A stretch of DNA of 64,000 nucleotides, from positions 18,071,865 through 18,135,864 of the forward strand of contig NC_040022.1 in the NCBI RefSeq assembly GCF_000972845.2. The letters are read 5' to 3'. Positions 47,595-64,000 of this stretch are shown here, one piece after another (position 1 is the stretch's first letter; the number at the start of each line of letters is the position of its first letter). The DNA comes from Larimichthys crocea (taxonomy: Eukaryota > Chordata > Actinopteri > Sciaenidae). The notes under the pieces were generated by a model. The model was not told the origin of the DNA. It searched no databases and worked only from the letters and a program-made list of their open reading frames with translations. Made by a program: the position numbers and the translations under genes.

Positions 47595-50500
47595 ATGTCT
47601 CAAAGCGACAAAATGAAGGTAAGTGTTGGCAAATGGTTATCACATATCTGAACTAGTACAGTATGCAGTTGTGCCAGATTCCTGCTTCTGTTTCGGCGAC
47701 TGTCTGTCTACACTAATGAGAAATTGAGAAGAGAGACGTGTCATACGCTCTTATTCTCTAATGCTTATTCTTTAGTAAAGTTAAAACTTCATCTTAGGTG
47801 GTAAAAATCTAAACAAAAAGTCAGCTGAACATTCACACCCATTTCAGTGGGTGTTTCCCACATGGTTTGAAAACACTAAGCATAGGCCTGAGTGACCCAG
47901 CACTCGCCCTGTAATATGTGTGTGTGCCGCTCACCTCATGACTCACCGCTGTGGCTTTACGCTTGTTGAAAGGCCCCAGAGGCAGGGCAAGAACACACAG
48001 TTTCTCTGGCTTATCAATATGACCTTCGCTGAAAGGACGAGGGAGGGAGGAGGGCTCACAAATCTTAAAATACTGCGAGGCAAAGTGAGCAAACTAAATA
48101 GGGAACGTGTACCTTTTTTGTATTTGATTTTGAAATTGCTACAGAGGCGGTTGAAGCTGTCCCTCTTCACATTGGTCTCTCTAACTCGGTGTAGGAAAGG
48201 GCCGTAAACACTGGAATGATGGGTGTTAGTTTCTTTTGCAAATAGTCTGCAGAGGAGTCACTGTTGCCCTCCTAAATATCCTGGCTGTCTGTGAACAGAT
48301 GTCGCCTCAGTTGTTTTCTACTCAAGTGCTAATAATCGGCTGTCTTGTTGTAGTTTATGATGATAGACAAACCATATTTTAACTTCAACCTGCATTATAT
48401 TTATGACTTTTAGTTGAATTATGTGCATTCTTTCGTATGTTTTTATGTTTTTCTTAAAAATTGTGACTCTGCTGATCTTATACTTTATTTTTTTCTACAG
48501 CAGGGGCAGTTCACCAACCCTGAGACCCCGGGGTACGTTGGATTTGCCAACCTGCCTAATCAGGTTCATCGCAAGTCAGTAAAAAAAGGATTTGAGTTTA
48601 CGTTGATGGTGGTAGGTGAGTGTCCTTTTCTCCTTGTTACTAAGCAACACTGGTTTTAGTTTAGTTTTGAAAATGATAGTGTATCTCAGTGATAACCATG
48701 TTTGTGCTACACAGCTAGAGCAAATGTGAACATTTGAGGAATGTGTTTTAGTTTGTTTGTTTTTGTGATAAATTCATGCCGGGATCTCGGGGCCATCGGC
48801 CTGCACACTGTTCTTCATTATTTCTCTTCATAATACAGACACGTTTCACAACTCTTTCACCTCTGTCGTTCCTTTCTGTTTGTATTCTGAGAGTAATGCA
48901 TAGGTGTGTGCTAGTGTGCATGGAGAAAATGGCAGATGTCACGTCAGCGTAGTTGCTCAGCTGGCGCCAGCAGCAGCAGCGTAAACTCATGATGTGAGAA
49001 CTGTGACTGTGTGAACCTCCCTGCTCTTGTTGGAAGAGGGGGAGGGTAGAAGCTCCCCCGAACACTGCTCATCCTTTTTGCTTTAAAATAAACCAAAGAG
49101 GAATGTAGCCAGTGGGCCTCGAGGGATTGATTCACACAGTGGACAAGGCCTGATGGTCCATCCACTGCAAGAATACTCATCGAGTGCTTATTTAACCTCC
49201 TGTGTGATCCCGGCTTCTTAAATAAATCAGTGTTTTCCTGCGCGTCTATATAGCTGCAGCTCCCCCGCTGATTGAAATAATACGTACTCTGAAAATGTAT
49301 AATTTCTCCTCAGTCTGCGCCAGTTTTAATGCTTAAAACTCTGGTCTTTTTCCTCTAAAGACTGGACTTATATTGTGTTTGATATACTGTATATGTCGAT
49401 TTGGATTTTCAATACAGGATGTTCTGGAAAGTTGCCAGTTTAGGATGTAGTAAAGACTTTGGCTATGTAAATCTTTTGCCATGGCTCTGGTGGGAACCAC
49501 AGTAGCATTCCTGGGTAAAGCACACAAGCTTTAGGTTGTTTATGTCTCAGCAACTGTAACTCTGTGACCGTTAAACTTAAGGAACTTTTCTTACATTTCT
49601 TTTGTTTACTGCTGTTTACTTACTTTCTGAACTGCTGCTGTAGTTTTGTGGATTTGGCAGACAGAGCTAAGACATACTCCTAGACTGAAAGTCTCAGGGG
49701 ATCTGCAGAAATCGGCTCAAAGATATCTTTAGGCCGGTGCAAGGTTTTTCACTTTCACTTACCTTGCTTAAACTGTAGATGTTTATTGTCTTATTGTCAT
49801 GTGTTTGTGTCGCTGCTGTTGATCTATGATAAATATGTTTAAATTACCATTTTGAGCAGCTAATTGAGATTTAGTTTGATAGGGCTGTAGCAGAGGGATT
49901 CAAATGAAATCAGCCTTCAGTGCATTGCAGATTGCCATGTAAAGCCAGAGTTGAGCTAGAGGAAGATATCCAGGTGCTTAGTTCTTTGCACTAATATTTG
50001 TTAGAATGAAACTATCCAGTCGTCTTCCCCTTGACTTGTAGCACCTGCATGCAGCTGATCAATTATCAACACCTGCACTCTTTTTTTGTGCCAGCGCACG
50101 AGCGGGAAGAAGCTTCAGGTTGTTTAATCATCCATCTGACATAGTTCAGAGAAAGATTAATGCTGAAGTCAGATATAGCATCATGTATTTCCGTGTGGAG
50201 TGCGGCTTACTGTGCGTCACAGTGCAGATGTCTCGTTTCCTGCAGCACAGTGAGGATCTCCTTTTTTCTGTTCATTGAAACTTAACTCTGTATTTGATGA
50301 GATTGATTGATTTGCACTAACGAGAACTTGTAATATTTATTAATTTGTCCCATTTTGGTCTTGACTACTTTCTGATGTTCACTCCATGTTGATTGTGTCA
50401 TTTTCCTCTGTTGTCAAAAGGTGAATCTGGACTTGGAAAATCCACCCTGATCAACAGCCTCTTCCTCACTGACCTTTACCCCGAGAGGGTCATCCCTGGA

Positions 50501-53500
50501 GCAGCAGGTAAAACACACATGCACCTAATAACTAAGCTGTTTTTGTGTAACAATGGACCCATTTAACAAAACTCTTGGGCTGACTCCGTCCTTGACATGT
50601 CATGTTGTTTTTTCTTCTCACAGAAAAGATTGAAAGGACGGTTCAGATCGAGGCGTCGACAGTAGAAATTGAGGAGCGAGGAGTGAAGCTCCGTCTCACT
50701 GTGGTAGACACACCAGGATATGGAGACGCCATCAACAGTCAAGACTGGTATGAAATCTTTTTTAGGGCGTATCTTGATGAGGCGGTGAAGTATTTTTAAA
50801 TTTAAATGACCCAAAGTCTGTCCTGTGATCTCGAACAGCCTCAGACAGTTTGTTCAAATGTTTTAAATCTTAGAAGAATTTCATCTGCTGCAGTATACTC
50901 TGTGTTTGATATGGTGTTTATTTCTCTCATCCAGTTTCAGCACCATCATCAGCTACATTGATGACCAGTTCGAGCGCTACCTCCACGACGAGAGCGGTCT
51001 TAATCGTAGACACATTGTCGACAACAGAGTTCACTGCTGCTTTTATTTTATCTCCCCGCTGGGCCATGGGTGAGTCCTGCAGTACATCCTCGCGCACATA
51101 TACAGCCGCTTTTCAGTTAGTGCAAGTTGTGTCATAAATACTTGAATTTCTTTGTCTCTCTTTGACCCCATGCCTGCCTCATTTCCTGTCCAACCAGCCT
51201 GAAACCCCTGGATGTTCAGTTTATGAAGGCCATTCACAATAAGGTCAACGTGGTTCCTGTCATCGCCAAGGCAGACACACTGACCCTCAGAGAGAGGGAG
51301 AGGCTCAAGCGCAGGGTGAGAACAACAGTCACCCATTGTTCAGGATCTTTTCCAGTTCCTGACATAAACAGCAGCAATCATGTGCTCATAGTCTCTGATT
51401 TAGCTTTGTGGGTGTCAAAATAATGTAAAGTTACTATATTGAATCTGGGCTTTAGGTTAAATATGTAAAAACAGGGGTGTCGTTTAGCTCAGTTGGTAGA
51501 GCAACCGCCCCATGTAAAAAGGCTCAGTCCTTGCTGTGGCGGCCCAGGGTTCGAATCCGACCTGTGGCTCTTTCCTGCATGTCATTCCCCATCTCTCTCT
51601 CTCCCCACATTCCTGTCACTCTTCAAGCTGTGTCTGTCAGATAAGGCTCAAAAAGGCCAAAAAAAAATCTATATGTAAAAACAAAAGAGACAGAAAAAAC
51701 ACAATGTGACAGGAAGTGTCCGGGCGGACTAGTCAGAAATGTTGTCTTTTAAATAGTTTGTCATGACAGGTAATAAAAGGTGTCTTGTCTCTGTCTTCTT
51801 GGTAAGATTCTGGATGAGATCGATGAACATGGCATCAAGATTTACCACCTTCCTGATGCTGAGTCGGACGAGGATGAGGACTTCAAAGAGCAGACCAGGA
51901 TCCTTAAGGTAAACTCTCCATTCTCTGCAAAGCCTTTCATACCTCAACAAATATGAATTCCTCTGAGCCAAAGACAAGTAACTGTTTGTTTTAAGTGTCA
52001 CAATGAAAGTCAGCTTTATCTCCCAAACAAATTTCCGTACAAATCATCCCATTCTTCGAGGGTTTGTTTTAAGTGTCATGTGGGTAGCTACAGACACATG
52101 AACCACTCCTCTTTTCCAGGCTAGCATCCCGTTTGCAGTGGTGGGATCGAACCAGCAGATTGAAGCCAAGGGGAAGAAGGTGAGGGGCCGCCTGTACCCC
52201 TGGGGAGTGGTGGAGGTGGAGAATCCAGAGCACAACGATTTCCTCAAGCTGCGGATCATGCTGATGTGAGTAGTAGACGAGACCCACTGCTCTTCTTATT
52301 CTTTAAAATTGAAGTGATCAGGGCAAGGCGATATTAAGAGTTAGTAATCTGCAGAGATGTATTCTGTCTGTTTTCCTACAAATTTTAACAACACTAGCAG
52401 TGTAATGTGGTCCAGACAAGTTTGGGCCTCTGTCCATGTGAGGTACAGCAGAGCCAACATCTGTCGTTTTCAAAATGTCTGTGCTGGAGTATTTATTGGT
52501 TTTCCATAAACTCCACAGAACCCACATGCAGGATCTACAGGAAGTGACCCAGGACCTTCACTACGAGAACTTCCGCTCAGACCGCCTCAAGCGGGGTGGC
52601 AGGTTGTCCTCCCATGGTTACATTCTGCCTCTTTCTCCTGCGTACGTACTTGTCTGTCAGCTTGCTTCTCTGCACCTCCCCCACCTCAAACAGCAAACCT
52701 CTGAATTAGACTTAAATCGTGTTCAATACAGTTTAAAGACAAAACAGCACAGAAATGCATAAATATAATGAAGTACATGCGCACAACACAGGCCTTAGAG
52801 AGAATTGAAACATCCAGAGCTGTATATATGAAAGCTGAGTTAGCGGATTGATTACTGTATAATGGATCATGTATCTACGTTTATTCTTCTGTTGTTCATC
52901 CACTGTGTAATGTTGTTGAACTAGTGTCATTCTGTAGTACTGTAGCTCTAACTCATCATTTTGCATGTTAACTACATCAGGTAGACCACTAGTTCTCAAC
53001 CTAGGGTGTCAGAAAAGTTTAGATTATTATTAAACATATAAACTTGCAGAATAAGGTTACAGTAAAGACCTGAACAACAAGCTATATTCATAGAACCCTG
53101 AGTATCTGCCAAAGAACCTCGTCCCACATTGGAAAAGTGTAGTTTGAACAACCAAGGAGCTAACAGGACAATGGCGAAGTATCAGAGAATTAAAAAAAGC
53201 ATATTAATATGCAAGTATTAAAAACAGAATTCTATAAAATGTTCCTAAATATACGAAGAAGAGTGGAAATAATAATCTGCTGAAAATGAATCCAAATAAC
53301 TTGTCTTGTGCAAACTTCCTGCAGTTATTGCGTTCACTATTTGGGTACAGATTATCAGCTGTTCTCTGTTATTGTTACGCGCTGAATGTAATACGAAACA
53401 TCCAAAAATATGTGACTCAGTCAGGGCTCGTCAGTTTACTTAATGATTTTAAAAAAATATTTAAAAAAAAGGGTCTGTGAAGGAAAAATGCTTGGAACCA

Positions 53501-54838
53501 GTGAGTTCGGCCGTTGTCGGGAGGCAGAGTTGAATTCACTGCTGTGGGCTGTAGTGGGTTGTGGTTTTTCATGGTTAGTTGGTAGCTAAATGGCGTATGT
53601 AGTTTGAGAATCTGTAGAGGTTGTGAACAGAATTACTGTGTGTCATTTAACATAGAGTGGATATATCATCATTTAACCCTCACTGTAGACCAGAAAGAAT
53701 CTTTTAGTTTTTCTTCTAAAGCCAACCCAGGATAAAGGGAGTGGTTTTACTGCCTTCTCATTGCCTCGCCATCTGTCCAGTGATGGCTGTCTGGTCTTGA
53801 TTTGACCAATCCCATGAATGGACTGTTGGAGGTACCGTTTGTTTTTGTTTTTTAATCTGGGGGAGGTAACGCTGTTCCCCTGACTCTCACGCTCACTGCT
53901 TCTCTCTTGAATCTTGACTGCTTTCATCTCTCTGTAGTTATTTGTTGTAGACGCCCGCTTTTCTGATCTTTCTGCAAAAAACAAACAAACTCTACACTAA
54001 CCCACTGACCCCCTTCTTCACTTTCTCCATGTGGCTTTTGTCATGTTTGCCTAATGCTATTTAAAATAGTACACTGTGCACTGTCAGGCATGCACACATA
54101 CACAAACTTCTTCAGCTGACTCTTATAACTCGTATAACTGTGCAGCTAACTTGATGATTCTTTTAATAATGTGTGCACATTTTCCAGGGTTGATTCTGTA
54201 ATATCAAAAGTAACTTTTAGTTATGCCATTAAAGCAGGGGGAAGGGGCCGGAGCCGGAGGAAATGGACAAGGATATGATCCTGCTGGAGAAGGAGGCTGA
54301 GGTGGGACATTTCAGACTACACTACTTCAGGATTAGTCAAAAATATAATTATAATATATGAAGGTGGAGCCTGCAGTCACACTGGAAGCAGGGGGAACTA
54401 TATCCGAGCTTCTAGGCAGATTATGTTCTGACTTTGGACAGAGCCAGGCTAGCTGTTTCCCCCTGATTTCAGTCATTGTGCTAAGCTAGGATACAGGCAT
54501 GCTGGCTGTATCTTTACATTTAGTATATAGGCATTCTTTCTTCTGTTCAGGTTCACAGTTTGTTTCTATGCATGTTGTCAATGTGGCACCAGTTGTTTCT
54601 AGTTAGCGATTTATAACTGGCTGTCGGGTATCAATGATAGCTCAACTGAAGAATAAAAAAAAAAGTTCTATAAATAAACTAAATGAATGCGCCTCAGCGT
54701 GCAGTTGTTGTTGTTTCCTTGTCATACATGTCGATGTTCCGTGTCGCACAGTTGAGACGAATGCAGGAGATGATTGCCAAGATGCAGGCCCAGATGCAGA
54801 AGCAGGGAGATGGAGAAGGGGAAGGCCCCCATGCGTGA
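47595..54838 (+). CDS. septin2: Septin 2
   Basis: Coding exons are 47595-47618, 48501-48615, 50421-50507, 50624-50747, 50935-51069, 51198-51315, 51807-51908, 52120-52265, 52519-52602, 54238-54301 and 54752-54838; 1086 nt, 361 residues, the same as human SEPT2. It is a filament-forming GTPase of the cortical cytoskeleton, cytokinesis ring and cilium base. After MSQSDKMK come [20 protein letters not shown] (polybasic) and the P-loop GESGLGKST (about 47-55). The G3 motif is [10 protein letters not shown] and G4 is AKAD. The septin unique element contains [21 protein letters not shown]-terminal coiled coil follows ([20 protein letters not shown]). The intron after 52602 begins GTTGTC, a poor donor, but the coding phase fits the next exon. 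A short exon may follow in the 3' UTR (splice near 54848 to 55002). It is tail to tail with stk25. Confidence 0.95.
51474..51670 (+). mobile_element. tRNA-derived SINE in septin2 intron
   Basis: A tRNA-like head carries a Pol III A box (TTAGCTCAGTTGGTAGAGC, 51484-51502) and B box (GGTTCGAATCC, 51548-51558). It is followed by a CT-rich body and an A-rich tail. A perfect 13-bp target-site duplication ATATGTAAAAACA lies at 51461-51473 and 51671-51683. The insertion is intact and of a type widespread in percomorph fish. Confidence 0.93.
52986..53617. mobile_element. Possible hAT-like MITE in septin2 intron
   Basis: The start ACTAGTTCTCAACCTAGGG and the end AGTTTGAGAATCTGTAG are decayed inverted copies in the style CAGTGGTTCTCAA, common to hAT MITEs. 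No coding region. Ends are imprecise. Confidence 0.4.
54360..54625. mobile_element. Common percomorph dispersed repeat
   Basis: Contains TTTGGACAGAGCCAGGCTAG, then TGTTTCCCCCTGATTTCAG and TTGTGCTAAGCTAGG, a combination remembered as a very frequent non-coding repeat in spiny-rayed fish genomes. It lies in the last septin2 intron. Superfamily uncertain. Confidence 0.6.
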
Positions 54839-56130
54839 AAAGTCTATGGTATGAGGAAAGAATCACTCTAATGCAGACACACTATTTCCTGAACGCCTCA
54901 TTTCCTGCTTTTCAAATTTGCATACCTGAGACCTAACTGTTTTTTCTGTGAAGCCAATCTTGATTTTAGTTGTAACTTTCCCTTTTCTTCTCCACTGTAG
55001 GTGTTTGAGCCACTGCTCGAGTTTGACTAGAGAAGGACGGACGATAGCAGAAAAGGCCATCTGGTTATTGACTCGTACTGCTTGCCACTATTTTTATTCC
55101 AATCCTACCAGGATCTGGAGTCATTTTTTTTAATACATACAGTAAAGTATATTCAAACAGTGTTATGTTTATATATTTACACATGGTTCATTTTTTTTTT
55201 CTTCTAATTTTGTTTCATTTTATTAAACTTTTGTCAGTTACTCAAATGAAGTCACATGACCCATCTAAAATGGTGGCATATATCTTTAATACATGCCCTT
55301 TGGGATGTTCTGTTACCATTTTTTGTGTTTCCTTACGGTTTTGTTTTTTTGCTATTGAGAGAGCCAAAGTATCGCTGCTTGTGTTCAGTGCTTTTGGTCC
55401 TAAAACATCTCTGAGGACGTGCTAACCTTTTGCTCTGTGAAAGAGCTTCTTTGGGAGAGTCAAAAATAGCTTTTCATGCCATTGTCTCAATGTTCTTTTT
55501 GTCAAGAGAAAAACATGATTTCATCACACAAACTTCCCTTCAAATATGGCCCACCCTGCTCAGTGTTCATCATATTACCCTCCCCATCTGCATGCAATTC
55601 TCAACTCTAAATTTCAGGTGGAGTTTCCTTTCTAGGGCTGCGTTAGGCTCATCTTCTCCATTAGTACAGTTCTCAGATCAGTGTCTCTTAAGTGCAACGG
55701 CATTCAAGTGTTGTTAATCTCCTTTTGAGTTTGATTATAAATTAAATATACTGTGACCCTTGACCTCTTACAGTCTTCCTGCACACCTGACAAATGAGGC
55801 ACGATGCCTCCGGTGCTTTCAGCTAGATGTCATTACTCCATACTGTAAAAGTGAAGTCATGTGTCAGGGAGAATTAACTCTTCTTTTTATTGGTGCAGTG
55901 AGATTTAAGAGGTATAAACTTCTACCTGTCCCAACTGCTGAGTACTTTGTTGTTTTCATGACCACAGAGTTTAAAAGTGACCCGATGAGGTCAGTGTAGC
56001 CAACGTTTCCCTCACCAGCCAAGATGAGAGTTCTTGACATTCCTCTTTGTGCTGTTTTTAGCCAATATTAAAGTACCAAATATTGTTTTTGATGCATATA
56101 TTGTAATAAAAGTTTTATTAAACTTTACCT
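54839..56130 (+). other. septin2 3' UTR
   Basis: About 1.3 kb from the stop codon to AATAAA at 56105-56110. It may include a small intron (about 54849-55001) close behind the stop, too near to trigger nonsense-mediated decay. Open frames here have no recognisable domain. Confidence 0.6.
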
Positions 56131-57067
56131 CTTGGTGATCTTTATTTATAAAGAAAACAACTGGATCGATGTTCAAGGTTCATCACACTGTAATAAAGTT
56201 ATTACACTCTGATATGAGAAGAGTCTAGAGTTTGTCCAGGCACATTAACTTTTACCTCCTCCTCCTTTTTTGTGCGTGTGTTTCATTTCAGTGAGATTAA
56301 TTGCCTCTGACAGATAAAACCACACTATGAACCCACCCTGACTAATGGGCCTTCAGTAATTACAGAACAACGAGGTTAATTACCCCCAGTTCACATTCCT
56401 TTTTTTTTTTTTTAGAGAAAGACAAAATGAAAACAGCAATGACAGTTTTAATAAGAAACACAATTAGACTTCATAACTTACATAAATATGAACATGATTG
56501 TTTTTAGATTTATATGAATGATTGCTCCACTACCACCAGCACATGTTACAGTGTAATGTGCAGCCTTAGACTGTCACTTGTCTGAACAGACACAAATGAA
56601 GATGTTAAACTAGCAACACAGACCAGCTAGTATTTCGATATGATACATATCACAATAAATCTGTTGTGGAAATGTCGAACTGTAAGCCATCCTTTCCTTT
56701 TTTTCCAGAACAACTATGAGTTCCAGCAAACACCAAACACTGAAGACAATGGGACATTTTCTATAGACTTTATTATAGTTTTTTTCTTCTCAATCTAACA
56801 GGTATACACAACGCTCTAAATGTCATGGCTTTTTTTGTCTTAAATACTCTCCGCTCTTAAAGAAAAACTGTAAAAATATTTAATTATAACTAATTAAAAG
56901 ATCTCTTCGGGGGTGGGGGGGGTAGGACTGGGAAGGGTGCAAAGATACGAGGGGTGAGAGGGGTGTGTGTGTGTGTGGAGGGGGTCTTCTGTGGTCCTTA
57001 TCTGAGGCGTTGGGTGGGTCTGGGAGACAGAAAAGGGGGCAGAGTTAAGTTACATCCAGCTGGAGTT
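56131..57067 (-). other. stk25 3' UTR and convergent gene boundary
   Basis: A minus-sense AATAAA at 56769-56774 would give stk25 a 3' UTR of about 300 nt. Another at 56141-56146 would bring it to the septin2 poly(A) site. A G-rich tract lies at 56910-56930. No gene is between. Confidence 0.45.
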
Positions 57068-61828
<4,761 letters not shown>

Positions 61829-62210
61829 CCCCTATGCAGGTTGGATGGGTCAGGGACAGCCACAGCTCTCTCTTTCCGAAGCTATCAAGTGGTCCTTTCG
61901 GGTTTTTCCTCCCCTCCTTAGCTGTCTAGGAAGCTAGCTAGGTCGCTAGCCAACTAGATAAACACCCAATCTGCTGGCTTTAACGGGGCTGTCACTCCGC
62001 GCACTGTTTTCGGCCTCCAAGTCCAACGGAGGACCGAAGAGCCCGGCGAGACAACGAGCTATTGACCGAGAGACTCCATTTGTGTCGGCGGTGATGAACA
62101 CGAAGAAAAAAAATGCTCCTTCCGTGTATTAATATTTAATTCATTTCAAGGAACGTTTAGCCTGTTGTTCATTTGAAGCTTCAGAGGACAAAATAATGGC
62201 CCAGACGGAG

Positions 62211-62260
62211 GACGCATGCGCATTGGCTTTGAAGAATGTGGAATTATGGGAGTTGTATTT
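62211..62260 (-). promoter_or_regulatory. stk25 promoter: NRF1, CCAAT and ZNF143-like sites
   Basis: GCATGCGC (62214-62221) is an NRF1-type palindrome and overlaps an inverted CCAAT box (ATTGG, 62222-62226). At 62242-62258 the minus strand reads ATACAACTCCCATAATT, close to the ZNF143/Staf site ACTACAACTCCCATAATGC. All lie about 400 bp upstream of the stk25 start codon in a GC-richer stretch, where a TATA-less promoter is expected. Confidence 0.6.
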
Positions 62261-62269
62261 CTGTTAAAG

Positions 62270-63170
62270 TAACTGAAAACCTGCTCAGTGTAGGCGCTGC
62301 CAGAGACACGCATGATAAAAAAAAGACCTCATAAATACATGTAGTGATCATTTCTGGACAAAACTGTGTTTGATTAAATCAAAACATAAAAAAACTGTGT
62401 CTACAGAGTGTTTCTGGTCATTTGAGTTTAATGGATTTAAGTAACTGGAGAAGATAAGATAAGGAAGATGTGACTGTTCAGGTGTTGCATCAGACAAGTT
62501 CAAAATTACAAGGCAATAATGACATAATGTTATTATTAGTAAGATAAGTAATGTAATAAAATAAAATAAGATAATATATACAATAAATAGATCTGTGTGT
62601 ATATAATACATACACTCATACAGTATCTTCTACAGTACCATCAAAATTAACAATGTATAATACAGAGTAACATGATTCTTAGTGTTGTCTGTATTAATAT
62701 ATAAACATAATATAGTATATAATGTAGCCTTAAAGTACACTATCATATGGTATAATACCTGAGGCCATGTTGTATTTCAGCAGACAGCTATTTGTTGAGT
62801 CTGTGAGTCTCATCCCATTATAGACTGCAAATGTAAACAGACTATAACAACATTGATCCAAGCTCAATGCACAGTGGATAATGCAAATTGCCAGAGACGC
62901 AAATACATTAGCTATATATTATTGCTCTTTTGATACACCTGAACTGTTTTGGATGTGTGCATATCAATTGAAAACATTTACACTAACCTGTGCGATGAAA
63001 TTGTACCTCTACATCTCTTTGTTTTATATTACACAGAAGGCTGGACACTTTGCGGCTGTTTCAGCAAAGCCCTGAAAAACTAGTGGCCAGAAAACAGACA
63101 ATTAACTTTTAGACATTGCAGTTTTTTTTAATGAATGAATGAATTAAATTAATTAAAGGTAATTAATAAT
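62270..63170. other. Non-coding AT-rich region upstream of stk25
   Basis: AT-rich, with ATATAAT-like low-complexity runs. No exon or transposon end recognised. Confidence 0.4.
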
Positions 63171-63174
63171 TGAC

Positions 63175-63380
63175 AGTTGAGTGAATGTATGTATGTATGC
63201 AGGTCATGTGCAATGTCTGATAGGCTGGATGTGGTGTTTTTGTGCAATGTGTGTATGTGCTACGTCTTTGCTGTTGTTGTTGTTGTGCTGATATGTTGTT
63301 TTTGTGTTACATGTATATGCTGCTGGACACCTTAATTTCCTTCAGGATCAATAAAGTATCTCTATCTATCTCTATCTATT
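63175..63380 (+). mobile_element. LINE 3' end with (TATC)n tail
   Basis: The stretch ends CACCTTAATTTCCTTCAGG then ATCAATAAAGTATC and TATCTCTATC repeats, the typical 3' terminus of fish LINEs with tandem tails. Only about 200 bp is kept and no coding part is seen. Confidence 0.65.
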
Positions 63381-63829
63381 AACTATTTAGCCCTGTGTAG
63401 TGAACTATGTGCATGCACATTGATAATGTGATCAAATATCCCCATACAAATGATTATAACAGGTTATACATGTACAAATAAGTCTCATTTGATCAAAAAG
63501 TCAATTTTAAAATCATTTTCTTATAATTCTCAACAATTTCTTCACATGAAATCGTTTGAATGTATTCAGAAAATAACTGTAAAAAATGTGCTCTCTCTGC
63601 AAATAAAGATATTTGTCATTAGTGTAATTAAAACATGTACATTCATTTAGAGCTGGAATAGACTAATTAATTTATATGCTTATTGCAAACAATACCATAT
63701 ATAATATCCTAGTGTTTATATTTGTAATAATTATAATAATACTGGCATTATTAATGACACCAGTTTTATAGTCAGCTTTATAAACATTTTATGTGAACGT
63801 GTAATTTTCAGTGTGCGCTCGTTTTCCAC

Positions 63830-64000
63830 CTCGGGTGCCGCCTGCTGGTGAGGTTCGGTTGGACTGACGGTGTAGCTCACACGCTCCGCCCCCCAGCGGA
63901 CACACGGGGCATGTTACTAACAGCTATACGCTCGGTTCAAAGCGGTGTGTCCTCGGTTTTACACGTCGTCCGTCCCGGTTAAAGCTACTAATATTACAGA
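63830..64000 (+). promoter_or_regulatory. GC-rich promoter-like edge
   Basis: An abrupt rise in CpG content follows AT-rich DNA. It has a GC box (CTCCGCCCCCC near 63895) and a CTCF-like core TGCCGCCTGCTGG (63837-63849, one mismatch from the consensus as remembered). It probably marks the start of a gene beyond the window. No coding start is visible, so direction is a guess. Confidence 0.4.

Noticed and set aside
51484..51558. Possible functional tRNA gene
   Set aside because: It has A and B boxes, but the cloverleaf is broken by an insertion and followed by a SINE body, A-tail and target-site duplication.

Overview
The window is vertebrate nuclear DNA from a ray-finned fish, probably a percomorph teleost. 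The evidence is compact spliced genes, fish-type LINEs and SINEs, dense CA microsatellites, and orthologues of single-copy vertebrate genes at fish-like divergence. It contains one 40-base assembly gap (37922-37961). No bacterial-type operons, CRISPR arrays or plasmid features are present.

Layout. (1) 1-12.3 kb has no recognised exon and is most likely the first intron (minus strand) of hs2st1, whose first coding exon lies at 12296-12419. It carries a MITE, a decayed L2/CR1-type LINE and a shortened pogo-like DNA transposon. (2) 12.4-14.9 kb separates hs2st1 (minus) from selenof (plus, 14866-20156), which are head to head. It holds hs2st1 promoter motifs and LINE debris. selenof has five coding exons and an in-frame TGA read as selenocysteine. 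(3) 22.4-27.6 kb carries cldn18 (five exons, minus) and the intronless transcription-factor gene sox14 (minus). (4) 27.6-37.9 kb is gene-poor: a tRNA-Pro(UGG) gene and a decayed 3' end of a skeletal myosin heavy chain gene. (5) 37.9-45.1 kb is an accessory block. Just after the gap lie two possible 3' exons of an unknown gene. Next comes about 2.7 kb of a 27-bp minisatellite arranged in larger exon-like units. The array runs into an LTR-like repeat that is interrupted by an L1-type LINE with intact ORF1 and endonuclease but a deleted reverse transcriptase. (6) 46.6-62.3 kb carries septin2 (plus, 11 coding exons) and the kinase gene stk25 (minus, 11 coding exons), tail to tail. The last 200 bases look like a GC-rich promoter.

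How the genes relate. These are housekeeping and developmental genes, not one pathway. hs2st1 (Golgi heparan sulfate modification) and selenof (ER glycoprotein quality control) act in the secretory pathway. cldn18 makes tight-junction strands. sox14 is a neural SoxB2 repressor. septin2 forms cytoskeletal filaments and stk25 is a Golgi-associated GCKIII kinase. The pairs hs2st1-selenof, cldn18-sox14 and septin2-stk25 match human neighbourhoods on 1p22, 3q22 and 2q37 (from memory of human gene order).

Most unusual region. In the 27-bp array, five of the seven most recurrent differences between units are synonymous in one frame only. That frame encodes a His-Pro-His-Glu-Gly-Pro-Gly-Pro-Ser repeat and is not the frame of the long ATG-started ORFs. 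The larger units have in-phase splice-like borders. This may be a missed tandem-exon gene for a proline/glycine/histidine-rich protein, but it is unproven. Also notable are a probable nonsense change removing the conserved C-terminus of Sox14 and a Gly/Met-rich insertion in the second extracellular loop of claudin-18. All exon structures were inferred by eye from homology and splice signals, with no alignment run.
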